Part shown: in pieces, positions 25,719 to 36,603 of the stretch
Numbering within the stretch: position 1 is the stretch's first letter
How the letters are laid out: each line of letters starts with the position of its first letter
NCBI GenBank assembly: GCA_003254905.1
Contig: QANU01068421.1
Coordinates: 201,761 to 265,760, forward strand
Source of the DNA: Nissolia schottii
Taxonomy: Eukaryota; Streptophyta; Magnoliopsida; Fabales; Fabaceae
Direction of reading: 5' to 3'
DNA length: 64,000 nucleotides
Notes under the pieces: generated by a model
Told to the model about the DNA's origin: nothing
The model's input: only the letters and a program-made list of their open reading frames with translations
Databases searched by the model: none
Made by a program: the position numbers and the translations under genes

Positions 25719-26676
25719 TAGGGGTGCACACGGGTCGGGTCGGGTCGGACCCGCCCGTGTCACACACCCGACCCGACCTCCTGCGGGCGGGTCGGGTCGG
25801 GTAAAAAAATGCATTTTTTTATGGGTACCCGCCAGACCCGCCACCCGCCCGGGTCGGGTAGGTTTTGGCGGGTCGGCGGGTGACCCGCCCTTTTTTTTTT
25901 TTTAAACCTGTTTTTATAATACAGCAGAAAAAACAGCAGCCCACACAGGCCCATAGCCCCCACAGCCCACAGATCCCCCCCACACACACACCCAAAACAG
26001 CAGCCCACACAGTAGCCCACCCACATACACACACACACACACACAACACACACAACAACAACAACACACACACACAGAGTCACACACAGAGAGCACCAAA
26101 CAGCAGAGCAAAATTAGGGTTAAATTAGGGAAAGAGGCTGCGGGGTGGCGGNNNNNNNNNNNNNNNNNNNNNNNNNNNNNNNNNNNNNNNNNNNNNNNNN
26201 NNNNNNNNNNNNNNNNNNNNNNNNNNNNNNNNNNNNNNNNNNNNNNNNNNNNNNNNNNNNNNNNNNNNNNNNNNNNNNNNNNNNNNNNNNNNNNNNNNNN
26301 NNNNNNNNNNNNNNNNNNNNNNNNNNNNNNNNNNNNNNNNNNNNNNNNNNNNNNNNNNNNNNNNNNNNNNNNNNNNNNNNNNNNGCAATGGGAGCGCGGG
26401 TGGGGAGTGGGACGATCGAAGGGGGTCGGTGGTGTGGTGGACGAGCGAAGGGGGAGTCGAAGAAAGACGGAAGAGTGAAAGAAATGGGCTGAAAGGGTTA
26501 TATATGCGGGTCGGCGGGTCGGGTCGGGTGTAGGATTTCGAATCCGAGACTCGACCCGTCTAACTCAGCGGATCATTCGGGTTCGACCCGCCGACCCGCC
26601 GAACCCGACCCGTTCGGGTCGGATTGGGTCGGATTTGGCGGGTCGGCGGGTTGGGTCCGACCCGTGTGCACCCCTA
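25719..26676. mobile_element. Non-autonomous hAT-type element (958 bp including an N run)
   Basis: Terminal inverted repeats TAGGGGTGCACACGGGTCGG and CCGACCCGTGTGCACCCCTA are perfect over 20 bp. They are flanked by an 8-bp direct repeat ACTCCCTC (25711-25718 and 26677-26684), the target size of hAT elements. Subterminal regions are packed with GGGTCGGGT and CGACCCG repeats, typical of transposase-binding clusters. The middle includes a CA microsatellite (about 26028-26080) and 233 unknown bases. No transposase is visible, but the N run hides part of the interior. The GC content contrasts sharply with the surrounding AT-rich DNA. Confidence 0.85.
26152..26384. other. Assembly gap (233 N)
   Basis: A run of unknown bases inside the hAT-type element, flanked by GC-rich sequence that is likely difficult to sequence. 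Nothing can be said of its content. Confidence 1.
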
Positions 26677-26806
26677 ACTCCCTCCATCCCAAATTAATTG
26701 TAGCTTTTACTTTCTTAGATCATCCATAAATCATTGTGTTAGATACATTGATTTGTGGATGAACCAAAAAAGTGAAAACTACAATTAATTTAGGACGAAA
26801 GGAGTA

Positions 26807-27364
26807 TTTGTCATAAAATAATATTTTCAAAAAAGAAGAAGAAGAAAAATTGATAATATATATGAGCTCATTACAAATAAAAGTAATAATGGATTAAAGA
26901 AAGTTAACTTACCCTTCTCAATAAATTTCAAAAGAAAAAAAAATTATGGTTCTAAAAAATCTGGACTAAATATTGAACCAGTCAAACGTTATGTTTCTAG
27001 TGTAAAGCAACACATTGGATGTACACTCACTTTAATTTGATTGATCAAATTTATTTTATATTATTTTTAATTCATTAATTTTGAAAAGTTAATTTTATCT
27101 CTCTTCTAAAATAAATTTTGAAATCAAACCAAGCCAACAAAAACCATTGTTGCCATTCACCCATGCCCCTTCACTACCACTGGTGTCGACAGCGGCACCA
27201 CCGCTACTCGCTCCTCCTCACACCCCCCAATCAGCTTGGCACCACCTCCCCCACGTCCTAGATCTAACGCGCAACCGCCGTTCCAGATCTGTCGAAGTGG
27301 CAGGTGATTCCGTCATCCAAGATTCTCTGCCTCGCCCACACTAAAGGACGACAAAGGATGAGTT
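26807..27364. other. Spacer with possible arm of an inverted-repeat element
   Basis: No gene is recognised. The order of sequence at 26960-27340 (GGATGTACAC, a TTTGATTGATCAAAT block, AATTTTATC, then a C-rich block with CACCACC runs) loosely mirrors the reverse complement of 44200-44590. This suggests arms of an older element into which the Copia element inserted. The similarity is weak. Confidence 0.35.
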
Positions 27365-27369
27365 CAAGT

Positions 27370-27508
27370 TGATGAAGCTGAAGAGAATGAACATAGCTGA
27401 TGCCATAACAGCAACAACATCGAGAAAGAAAAATGGAAACAGATGGAATTATCTGAATATGAATGAATTCAATAGAATTGAAAAATAAAGTCTACAGGAG
27501 CTAATCAG

Positions 27509-27544
<36 letters not shown>

Positions 27545-27732
27545 GTACAAGGCATGTGGTAGCTTGATACACAAGCTAACCAACTAACTACTTCTAACAA
27601 CTGAAACTAATTCCAACAGCTAATAACTAACTTCGTTCATAGCTTCAGTGGCTTGCTACACAAGCAATCACTCTCATTCTTTCTAATTCATAAATATAAG
27701 ACAAAACTACATTTTGCCTTCTATAGCTAACA
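27370..27732 (-). repeat. 3' LTR of the Copia fossil
   Basis: This is the left copy of a 363-bp terminal repeat. It contains a TA microsatellite at about 27511-27541 where the right copy has TA plus TG units. Its outer end touches the CAAGT target duplication, and its inner end TAGCTAACA adjoins the polypurine tract. Confidence 0.9.
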
Positions 27733-29569
27733 CCCCTTGGATTGGGTGAGTGAATTGAGAACAATCCAAGCTTGACCAATAAGCTATTGAATGGTCCTGG
27801 AGGAAGGGGTTTTGTTAACACATCTGCTACCTGATGCTTTGTTGATATGGGCTGAATTGTAATGAGACCGGATTGTAATTTGTCCCTGATTAGATGACAA
27901 TCAATTTCAATATGCTTTGTTCTATCATGCATAACTGGATTAGAGGCCAACTGAATTGCAGAATTATTGTCACAATGGATCAGAATTGGCTTTGTGTGAG
28001 GAATGCCAAAATTAGACATGAGATAAGCTAGCCATTGTGCTTCACAGGTTGCTTGACTAAGTGCTCTGTATTCAGCTTCTGAAGATGATTTTGAAACAAT
28101 GGATTGTTTCTTACTTTTCCAGGAGATTAGTGAAGATCCAAGGTAAAAGCAGAAGCCAGACATTGACTTTCTTGTATCCAAACATGCACCCCAATCTGAA
28201 TCCGAATAGCCAGTCAGCAGCAGGTCAGAATTTGCAGAGAATTTGATTCCAGCAGCAGGAGAATTCTTTAGGCATCTACCAATTCTGTGTGCTGCTTGCA
28301 TAGGCTCATCAGTTGCACAATCTAAAAATTGACTTAGCTTGCTTAAAACAAATGAGATATCTGTCCTGGTGTTGGTGAGATAGATGAGTCTTCCAATTAG
28401 TCTTATATATGCTGTAACATCTGTCAAGGGAAATCCTGAATTTCTGCACAACTTATTATGTAGTCCATAGGGGTTGCTACAGGTTTACATGCAAGTAAGT
28501 CACAATCCTTGATTAGTTCCAAGGCATACTTTCTCTGGTGGATGTGAATCCCAGAACTTGACCTTGCAACCTCCATGCCTAGATTAAATCATCAACATGA
28601 ACTAGGATAGCAGTGTAGCCATGGTTAGTTTTCTTAGTGAAGAGGGAATAATCAGCCTTAGACTGAATGTAATTCTGGTGCAGCAAAACTGAAGTGAGCT
28701 TCATATTCCATTGCCTACTTGCTTGCTTAAAGCCATACAGTGATTTTTGCAATTTGCATACTAAACCTAGCTTGGACACATTCAAACCTTGAGGAATCTT
28801 CATGTACACTTCCTCCAAGAGGTCTCCATGTAAGAAAGTTGTATTCACATCTAGTTGGTGTAAGTGTCCACTTTTAGCAGCAGTGATAGCAAGCAATAAC
28901 CTTACAGTTGTCATCTTCACCACAGGGCTAAATTCTCAGCATAATCAATACCATAGGTTTAATTAACCCTTTGCCAACAAGCCTGGCCTTATATCTCTTA
29001 ATTCTTCCATCAGGGTTCAATTTCACCTTGAAAACCCATTTGCTTCCAATTGCTTTATTATGAGGAGGCAATTCAGCTAGTGTCCAGGTTTCATTTGCCT
29101 CAAGAGCCAATAGTTCAGCTTTGATTGCCCCTTGCCAACACTCATGAGCCACGACTTCTTTGTATGTTGTAGGTTCATGGATAAAGGATAGGGCTAATGC
29201 ATAATGTTTATGAGATGCAGATAAGGAATCATAAGAAATGTAATTGGAAAGGGGGTACCTGACTTGATGATTAGTGTAGGTAGATGCTGAGGTAGACAAG
29301 GCATAATGGTAATCTTGCAGGTAGTTTGGGAGCCTTCTAACTCTGTTTGATTTCGTTGTATCTGCCGTCTCAGGAGGTTGCTGAATAATTTGTATTACAG
29401 GGTCTACAAGTTGCTGAATTTGCTGTATTTCAGGGTTAGGAGGTGAAAAATCTGATGCTGAGTAATGACGGTGAGATTGTGAGAGGATTAATTGTTGGAA
29501 GAGGATGTGGTAGTGAGGGTGAGTGGGAAAATGGTTCAGGGGTAGGTGCAGGGTCAGTGAAGGGGTCAA
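27645..29569 (-). pseudogene. Copia pol remnant: reverse transcriptase and RNase H
   Basis: Recognisable pieces on the minus strand include the RVT_2 start near 29100 (NETWTLAELPPHNKAIGSKW, then KARLVGKG), the polymerase region near 28600-28900 (LDVNTTFLHGDL, LVHVDDLI with the catalytic-type VDD) and a long RNase H part at 27645-28451 (SDSDWGACLDTRKSMSGFC, SSSEAEYRALSQ, HIEIDCHLIRDK, VADVLTKPLP). These motifs are standard for Ty1/Copia pol. The C-terminal end runs into the LTR. It is a fossil and not expected to be functional. Confidence 0.9.
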
Positions 29570-29800
29570 GGTTAGTGGTGTTTGTTAATGTAGGATGAAT
29601 TGGTGTATGTAAAGGGAGGTCAGGTATGGTGACAGTAAGTGAGGGAAATGCTGCTCATAAAACTTGACACTTCTAGAAAGCAACACCTCTTTGGTTTTGA
29701 GGTCATATAATAAGAATCCTATGGTTCCTGGTTTATAGCCCAAAAACATCGATTTCCTTGCCCTGGGCTGCAGCTTTGTTTTGTGATTTTGTAGGGTTGT

Positions 29801-32800
29801 TGAAACACCCTAGCTAACTGTTTACCCGTACGTAGTAAACAATGCTCACTAGGTTGTTTCTACCTGGTCGGCATACCTTAGTCCTATTGTTACCTTTCAA
29901 AAATAGTTACTTGAGAAAATAAGGACCCATTTTAAACTTTTCATTTGTATTGGATAATTATTAAAATAGAGTCATGCATCAGAAAGAACAAATATAACAA
30001 GGCGTACAACAGTATAGTAATAAAGCATCCAATATACATTCATTAGGTCCATCATACAAAGTTACGTAGTTATATATACAATAAGTAAGATACATATAAC
30101 ATGTACATAAACCAAAATATCATATACATGATCCAGAATACATAATATCAAAATGCAAGGGCTACTGAAATACTACTCAGTATGCCCTTGGCAAAAATCC
30201 TGGCATCTATCTATCTTTAAATCCATGTCCTGTCATAGCCGCTCATGGCTCTGCTGGCGGCTCGTCCTCATCCTTAAAGTATGATGCATCATCAGTACCT
30301 GAAGTCATAAGGCAGTGGGAATGAGAACGGTAGGTTCTCAGTGGAAATAACTTTAATTCCTGAGTCTCGTATCAGATTAGGTCGGACTTCAGGCTGCTCA
30401 GAGATTTCTAAGTGAACATGCATACTAACATCCTACCAATTATTATCTGGCATAAGTTCTGAATGGCTTTATCTACTTTACTATGTGATAGGGGAACTAC
30501 TCTTGCTTACTACATTCTCGTGCTTGTTAACATTTCGTTTACATACATAGCCGTCTCGAGCGTTCTCTTGACAGTAATGACATAGCAGTAGAATCATACA
30601 TTACAGATATCAGATATTCACACATAACAGAATAAACATGATGGATATTCATGCCAAACAGAATGAACAAATGTACAACAGAATAAACCTGCTTTTGGAA
30701 TATATGTTATTCCCACCATAGCATTGTCCTCTTTTGACAATACTATGACGGAATAACCTCGCACCTCCAGGTGGTCCTCTGTTGACCCCTGCGGTGGGCT
30801 TCCACCTGCCGTGTGCCCCCTCGAGACCCCTCGACAGTGGCCGGATATTGTACCCCCACCTTAGCTTGCCCTTTTCGACAATGCAAAGGCATGGTAACCG
30901 CACACCTCCAGGGATGCCATATCGACACCACCTGTGGCGGGCTTCCACATTCAGGATGCTTCTTTGACCTCCTAAAGTGGGATCATGGTTTGGCTCTCGT
31001 GATCACGGCCTTTTCAGCATTTGGCATTTAGCCTTTTCAGCATTTTCCAGCAGTATTTCAGCATTTCTTGCTTTTCTGTACCTGCAACATGTTATGACTT
31101 GTTTCCTATGGTTCATTTCATAATCTTGACTTATCTCATGGTTATTTCTAATCCTTTAACTTTCCTTATCAAATGCATGAACACACATACTTCACATTTT
31201 TCAGTTACAAATCATAGTTATAACATGGAGTGTTAGATTATGTGCCTCAAGAAGGTCTCCCTAAGACATTATAGTAACCACTCAGAAACTCCTAGGAACC
31301 TCCGCGGAACCCACTCATAGACTCTCCAGGGACCTACTCAGCAACGCCACGGAACCTCTGCGGAACCCACTCAGACATTCCAGGTGCCGTTCATCAACTT
31401 TCTAGACTCCTCTCAGTCACTCTCCGCAGAACCACTCAGCACCGTACCAGGTGCCAGCTGATCAACTTTCCAGACTTCTCTTAGTCTCTCTCCGCGGAAC
31501 CACTCAGCACCGTCCCATGTGCCCGCTTAATAACTTTCTTTGGACTCCTCTAAATCAATTTACGCGGAACTCCTCAGCACCAGTTCAGGCACCGCTCGCC
31601 AACACTACGGACTCCTCTGAATCACTTTTCGCGAAACCACTCGGCATTAGTTCTAGGCGCCGCTCAACAACTAGACTCCTCTCATCACTCTCCGCGGAAC
31701 CTATCAGCACCTGTTCAGGCGCCACTCAACAACTCTCGACAGACTCCCTTCAATCAGGTTCCGCGGAACCATTCCGCACCAATTCAGGTGCCGCTCAATA
31801 ACTTAAACAGACTCCTCTTTCTTTCCCCTTTCTCCCCTAGATCTTTCTTGAGCTTTTACACATATTTCACACATAATAAACCTATTTAGTCCAGGTCACA
31901 GGACCCTTCAGAGTCATGTTCCTAAGCCCTAACATAGATTCTAACATACATAAACATATATGTAAAGAACATAATTATATACTTACACACAGAGGTTGGA
32001 GTGAAGAACATATATGTAAAGAGACACACACACACACACACATAATTACATAATCAAGCACCCACCATCAATAGGTGAGGAACTAGAGTTACCCACTTCC
32101 TAAAGAGCTTGTTGACGATGGAGGACGGGTGAAATTAAGCCTTGCTTGCTTGCTTGAGTCTTCGTGCCAAGAAATGAAAACCCTTGAATAATTATGGAAA
32201 CCTAGGTTATGGAAGCTTGGTGTTCGTTCCACCAAGTGAAGAGAAACTCACAACCTTGCTACTTGCTTGTCTTCTTTATGAGTTTGAGTGTGAATTAAGA
32301 TGATAAAAGGCAAAGGGTGATGGTGGTGGAAGAGCTTTGGATGGCGTTGGAGCTGTAGGTGAACTTTGGTTTTTGCACGAAGAAAAGGAAGAAGGCTTTT
32401 GTTAGCATAATTAGAGATAATCAAAATGAATAAGGATTTGGTGTACGTGTGCCTCGTGGGACAAGGGCTGCCGTGGGGAATTTGTGGCCCTTGGCCATCC
32501 ATGTGTAAATTGGCTATGTGTGTTTTGGTCATGCTTTTTCATTAACTATTTATGTCCGGAAGTCCTAAAAATATTTCGGACATACCGTTGTGACCTACTA
32601 ATTTTTCTTATTAATATTTAAATCTTTGTTGAAATATTCTTGAATTTATTTTCATATTAATGTATTTTACAGACTCCTTTGAGTTGTGATTAAATTCCAA
32701 TAATAACCTAATATCGACTCGAACGTCACGGACGCCACAAGATCGCAAAATTATTATTTTAGCATTTTATTACAGGGATTAAAATTAATACTTCAAATTT

Positions 32801-32882
32801 TTATTTTATCTTTTCCTATTAATATATTCTTAATTATTTATTATGCAAAATTTTAGTCAAGGGAAAAACTCGTGTTGTTACA
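29801..32882 (-). repeat. 3' LTR of the Gypsy fossil (3.08 kb)
   Basis: This long terminal repeat ends at the polypurine tract. It contains a block of tandem units of about 60-66 bp (about 31270-31810), each with CCGCGGAACC and CACTCAGCACC, and a CA microsatellite near 32026-32042. A 94-codon frame (32248-32532, minus) is identical in translation in the other LTR. It probably reflects LTR identity rather than a gene. Confidence 0.9.
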
Positions 32883-32943
32883 TTCCATCCCCTTCGAAAA
32901 ATTTTGTCCTCGAAATTGAAAGATGAGGATAAGTCCGTACCTT

Positions 32944-35900
32944 TCAAAACAACTCCAGATAAGCTTTCTTCAGGTCAGCTTCTAACTCCCATGTCTGTTC
33001 TTCTAATTCCCCATTCGTCCGTACCACTCGTACCATAGGTACCTTCTTGTTCCTCGTCTGACGAATCTTGTGATCAATGATCCGTTGCTGCGTGAGTGGT
33101 AGGGATAAATCTTCTCTCAACTGTATCTGTTCTGGTTGTAGGACATGATTGGGGGACGCGTAATACTTGCGTAACTGAGAGACATGAAAGATATTGTGGA
33201 TATTGGCCAGGTTCGGCGAAAGAGCTATCTGGTATGCCACCGGTCCAATCCGTTCCAGGATCTGGAAAGGTCCAATAAATTGGGGATTCAGTTTCCTAAT
33301 CTTCAAAGACCTTCCAATACATGTATCCGGAGTAACCTTTAGGAAGACATGATCTCCCTCTTGGAACTCGAGCGGTCTCCTCCGATTATCTGCATAGCTC
33401 TTCTGTCAGCTTTGTGCCGTGAGCACTCTCTTTCGCAACAGCTTCATCAACTCCTCTGTCTCTCGGGTTTCCTCAGGGTCGAGACAGCGATACTGTCTGC
33501 TGTCATTCCAACACAACGGCGACTGACACTTCCTGCCATATAATGCTTCAAATGGAGCCATACCAATGCTAGCTTGATAGCTGTTATTATAGGCAAACTC
33601 CACGAACAGTAAGATTTCCTCCCAGTTTTCTGACGTGTCTAGCGCACAGGCTCTTAACATATCTTCCAAGGTCTGAATGGTGCGCTCAGACTGGCCGTCT
33701 GACTGAGGGTGATACGCTGAACTCAAGTGCAACTGGGACCCATACAACCTCTGAAAAGCAGTCCAGAATCTAGAAGTAAACCTAGGATCTCTGTCTAAAA
33801 TAATAGAAGATGATACTCCATGTAACCTTACCACCTCCTTGACATATAGCTGCACAAGTTTCTCCAGCGGGTAAGTCATCTTGATCGGAATAAAGTGAGC
33901 AGACTTAGTCAATTTGTCCACAATTACCCAGATGGCATCAACTCCAGTCCGAGTACGTGGTAACCCTGAGACAAAATCCATCGCTATGGCCTCCCACTTC
34001 CATTCTGGAATCTCTAGAAGATTCAGCAACCCTGGCAGTTTCTGGTGCTCGATCTTCACTTTCTGACAAACCAAGCACTTTGTACCTAGTCCTCGACATC
34101 CCTCTTCAATCCTGGCCACCAAAACATCTGCTTAAGATCATGGTACATCTTGGTAGTACCTGGGTGCATCGTGAAATGACTCTTGTGAGTCTCCTTCAAG
34201 ATATCCTCCCTTAAACTACCTTCTTTAGGCACGCAAATGTGCCCGTCAAACCGAAAAATCCCATCGTCGCCTGTCGTTACTTCCTTGATCTTACCCTCTT
34301 TAGCAGCCTTGCGGAACTTACGCCACGTGTCCTCCTGAAAATTCTCCTGAGCCTCTATTATTCGGTGTTTGAAATCACTGCTGACCTGAAGAGGATACAA
34401 TGTCAACCGGTTATGTTGGCGTGCAACAATCAAGTTGAGATCACAAAATTCTTCTAGCAACTTCGCTTCTTGCACCATCATCTGAGCCATCTGCAAGGAC
34501 CTTCTGCTCAAAGCATCAACCACTACATTGGCCTTCCCAGGGTGATAATTAAGATTGAAGTCATAATCCTTAAGAAATTCAATCCATCTATCTCCTTTGA
34601 CGCATATTCAGTTCCTTCTGGTCAAATAGGTATTTCAGACTTTTGTGATCCAAATATACCTCAAGCCGAACTCCATACAAATAATGCCTCCATACCTTCA
34701 ATACAAAAATTACGGCGGCCAATTCTAGATCATGCGTAGGGTAGTTTACCTCATGCTGCTTCAGCTGTCTAGAGGCATAGGCTATCACCTGGCATCGTTG
34801 CATCAGCACACATCCAAGTCCAGCACCTGACCCATCACAGTATACCTCGAAAGGTTCCTGGGGATCAGGCAATACTAGTATTGGACTGGTGGTCAATCTC
34901 TCCTTAAACTCGCAGAAACTTCTTTCACATTCTACGGACCAAACCATCTTTGCTCCTTTCCTGGTCAGCTTCGTCAACGGCAAAGCAATATGTGAGAATC
35001 CCTGGATAAACCTCCGATAATACCCAGCAAATCCCAAAAAGCTCCGTAACTCTGTAACTGAAGTGAGTCTCCCCCACGTTCTGACTGCTTCAACCTTACT
35101 GGGATTCACGGATACCCCCTAATCTGAGATCACATAGCCTAGAAACTGCACTTTTCTGGCCCAAAACTCACACTTAGAGAGCTTAGCATACAAATTCTTA
35201 GCTCTCAGAATCTCCAACACTATCTGCAGATGTCTAGTGTGCTCTTCTTCACTCCTCGAGTACACTAGAATGTCATCGATAAAGACAATGGCGCAGTCAT
35301 TCAGATACTCACGGAAGATCCTATGCATATAATTCATAAAGATTGCAGGAGCATTCGTCAGTCCAAGAGACATTACCATAAACTCAGAATGTCCATAACG
35401 GGATCGGAACGTCGTCTTAGCTATATCCTCCTCCCGTACTCTAATTTGGTGGTTGCTAGACCGTAAATCAATCCTCGAGAAGATCTTGGCATCCTTCAAC
35501 TGGTTTAGAAGATCATCGATTCTAGGCAGCGGATACTTGTTCTTAATTGTCACCTTGTTCAACTACCTGTAATCGACACACATCCTCATAATGCCATCCT
35601 TCTTCTTCACAAATAACACTGGTGCTCCCCACGGTGATGCACTTGGCCGAATGAACTGCTTTCTCAGTAATTCTTCTAACTGCTTCTTCAACTCCTGCAG
35701 TTCCAACAGAGATATGCGATACAGCACAATGGAAATAGATCCAGCACCAGGCACCAGGTCAATAGAAAACTCTACCTCCCGCTTCGGTGGAAACTCCGGA
35801 ATGTCATCAAGGAAAACATCTGCATAGTCCTGGACTACCGGAATATCCTCGACTTCCCATTTTGCAATTTCCACCTCTGACGATGCAAAGAAAACATACC

Positions 35901-36569
35901 CTTGATCTCTTAACTGACAGCAGAAAAGAATCGGCAACTCCTCCTCTGAAACTACTGAGCTGGTAGCTGTAGAGGGAAAAGTAACCAGCTTCCTAGCGCA
36001 GTCGAGAACAGCCTGGTTGGTATTCAGCCAATCTATCCCTAGTATCACATCCAGTCCTACTAGGAGAAGACATATTAAGTTAGCCACGAACTCTCTTTCC
36101 TGCAGCTGAAAAGAACATCGCAGACATACTTGACAAGTCTTAACCGGCGGTGCAGTGGGTGTAGATACAGCAAGCGTATACGGCAGTGTCGTAGGAGATA
36201 AATCCAGCTCCTCCACACTATCGTAGGAGATAAAGGAGTGTGACGCTCCAGAATCATACAATACAATCAAAGTCCTCCCATTAAGTACACACTTACCCAA
36301 AATCAGACCATCTGCCTCTTTAGCTTCTTCAGCTGCCATGGTAAACACTCTCCCTGACGCAGGGTGGGTGGTGGAGCTACTGGACAGTCCCTCACAAAAT
36401 GGCCAGTCTTGCCACATCTGAAACAAACCCCCTGACCTGCTAAGCACTCTCCAGAATGTCCTTTGCCACATTTCGGACAGGGCGTACGGGGATCGGTTCG
36501 CTGCTGAGCCTCCGGCATGCTACGACTCGGAGTACCTGATGGTGGAGCAGATTTTGGAGGATATTCCAT
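32944..36569 (-). pseudogene. Gypsy gag-pol remnant
   Basis: Motifs in order on the minus strand: zinc knuckle [14 protein letters not shown] (about 36420), protease [11 protein letters not shown] (about 36250), reverse transcriptase with [12 protein letters not shown] and [15 protein letters not shown] (about 35540-35260), RNase H with [18 protein letters not shown] and DHKSLKYLF (about 34840-34620), an integrase HHCC-like region near 34170-34060, integrase core with DKLTKSAHFIP, AYHPQSDGQSERTIQ (about 33930-33660), and a C-terminal part with FHVSQLRKYY and a chromodomain-like end TWELEADLKKAYLELF (about 32990). The domain set is that of a chromovirus. It is a fossil with several breaks. Confidence 0.92.
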
Positions 36570-36603
36570 GCACAGAGCAGCAGAAGGTTAAGTTTGCTTC
36601 GAG

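Larger units (their letters stand above)
25710..26806. mobile_element. Stowaway-type MITE interrupted by a hAT-type element
   Basis: After removal of the inner element, the sequence reads TA-CTCCCTCCATCCCAAATTAATTG at the left and ACAATTAATTTAGGACG...GGAG-TA at the right. These are inverted ends of the CTCCCTCC type with TA target duplications at 25710-25711 and 26805-26806. This is the signature of Stowaway MITEs, non-autonomous relatives of Tc1/mariner. The hAT-type insertion lies only seven bases inside the left end. Confidence 0.75.

Noticed and set aside
25819-26128. Overlapping Cys/Val-rich and His/Thr-rich frames near the N run
   Set aside because: They are produced by the CA microsatellite and CG-rich subterminal repeats of the hAT-type element.
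26125-26492. Open frames across the N run
   Set aside because: They consist mostly of unknown bases and carry no information.
32248-32532. 94-codon frame repeated identically at 38766-39050
   Set aside because: It lies in both LTRs of the Gypsy fossil and has no known relatives. The identity reflects LTR homogeneity, not a conserved gene.
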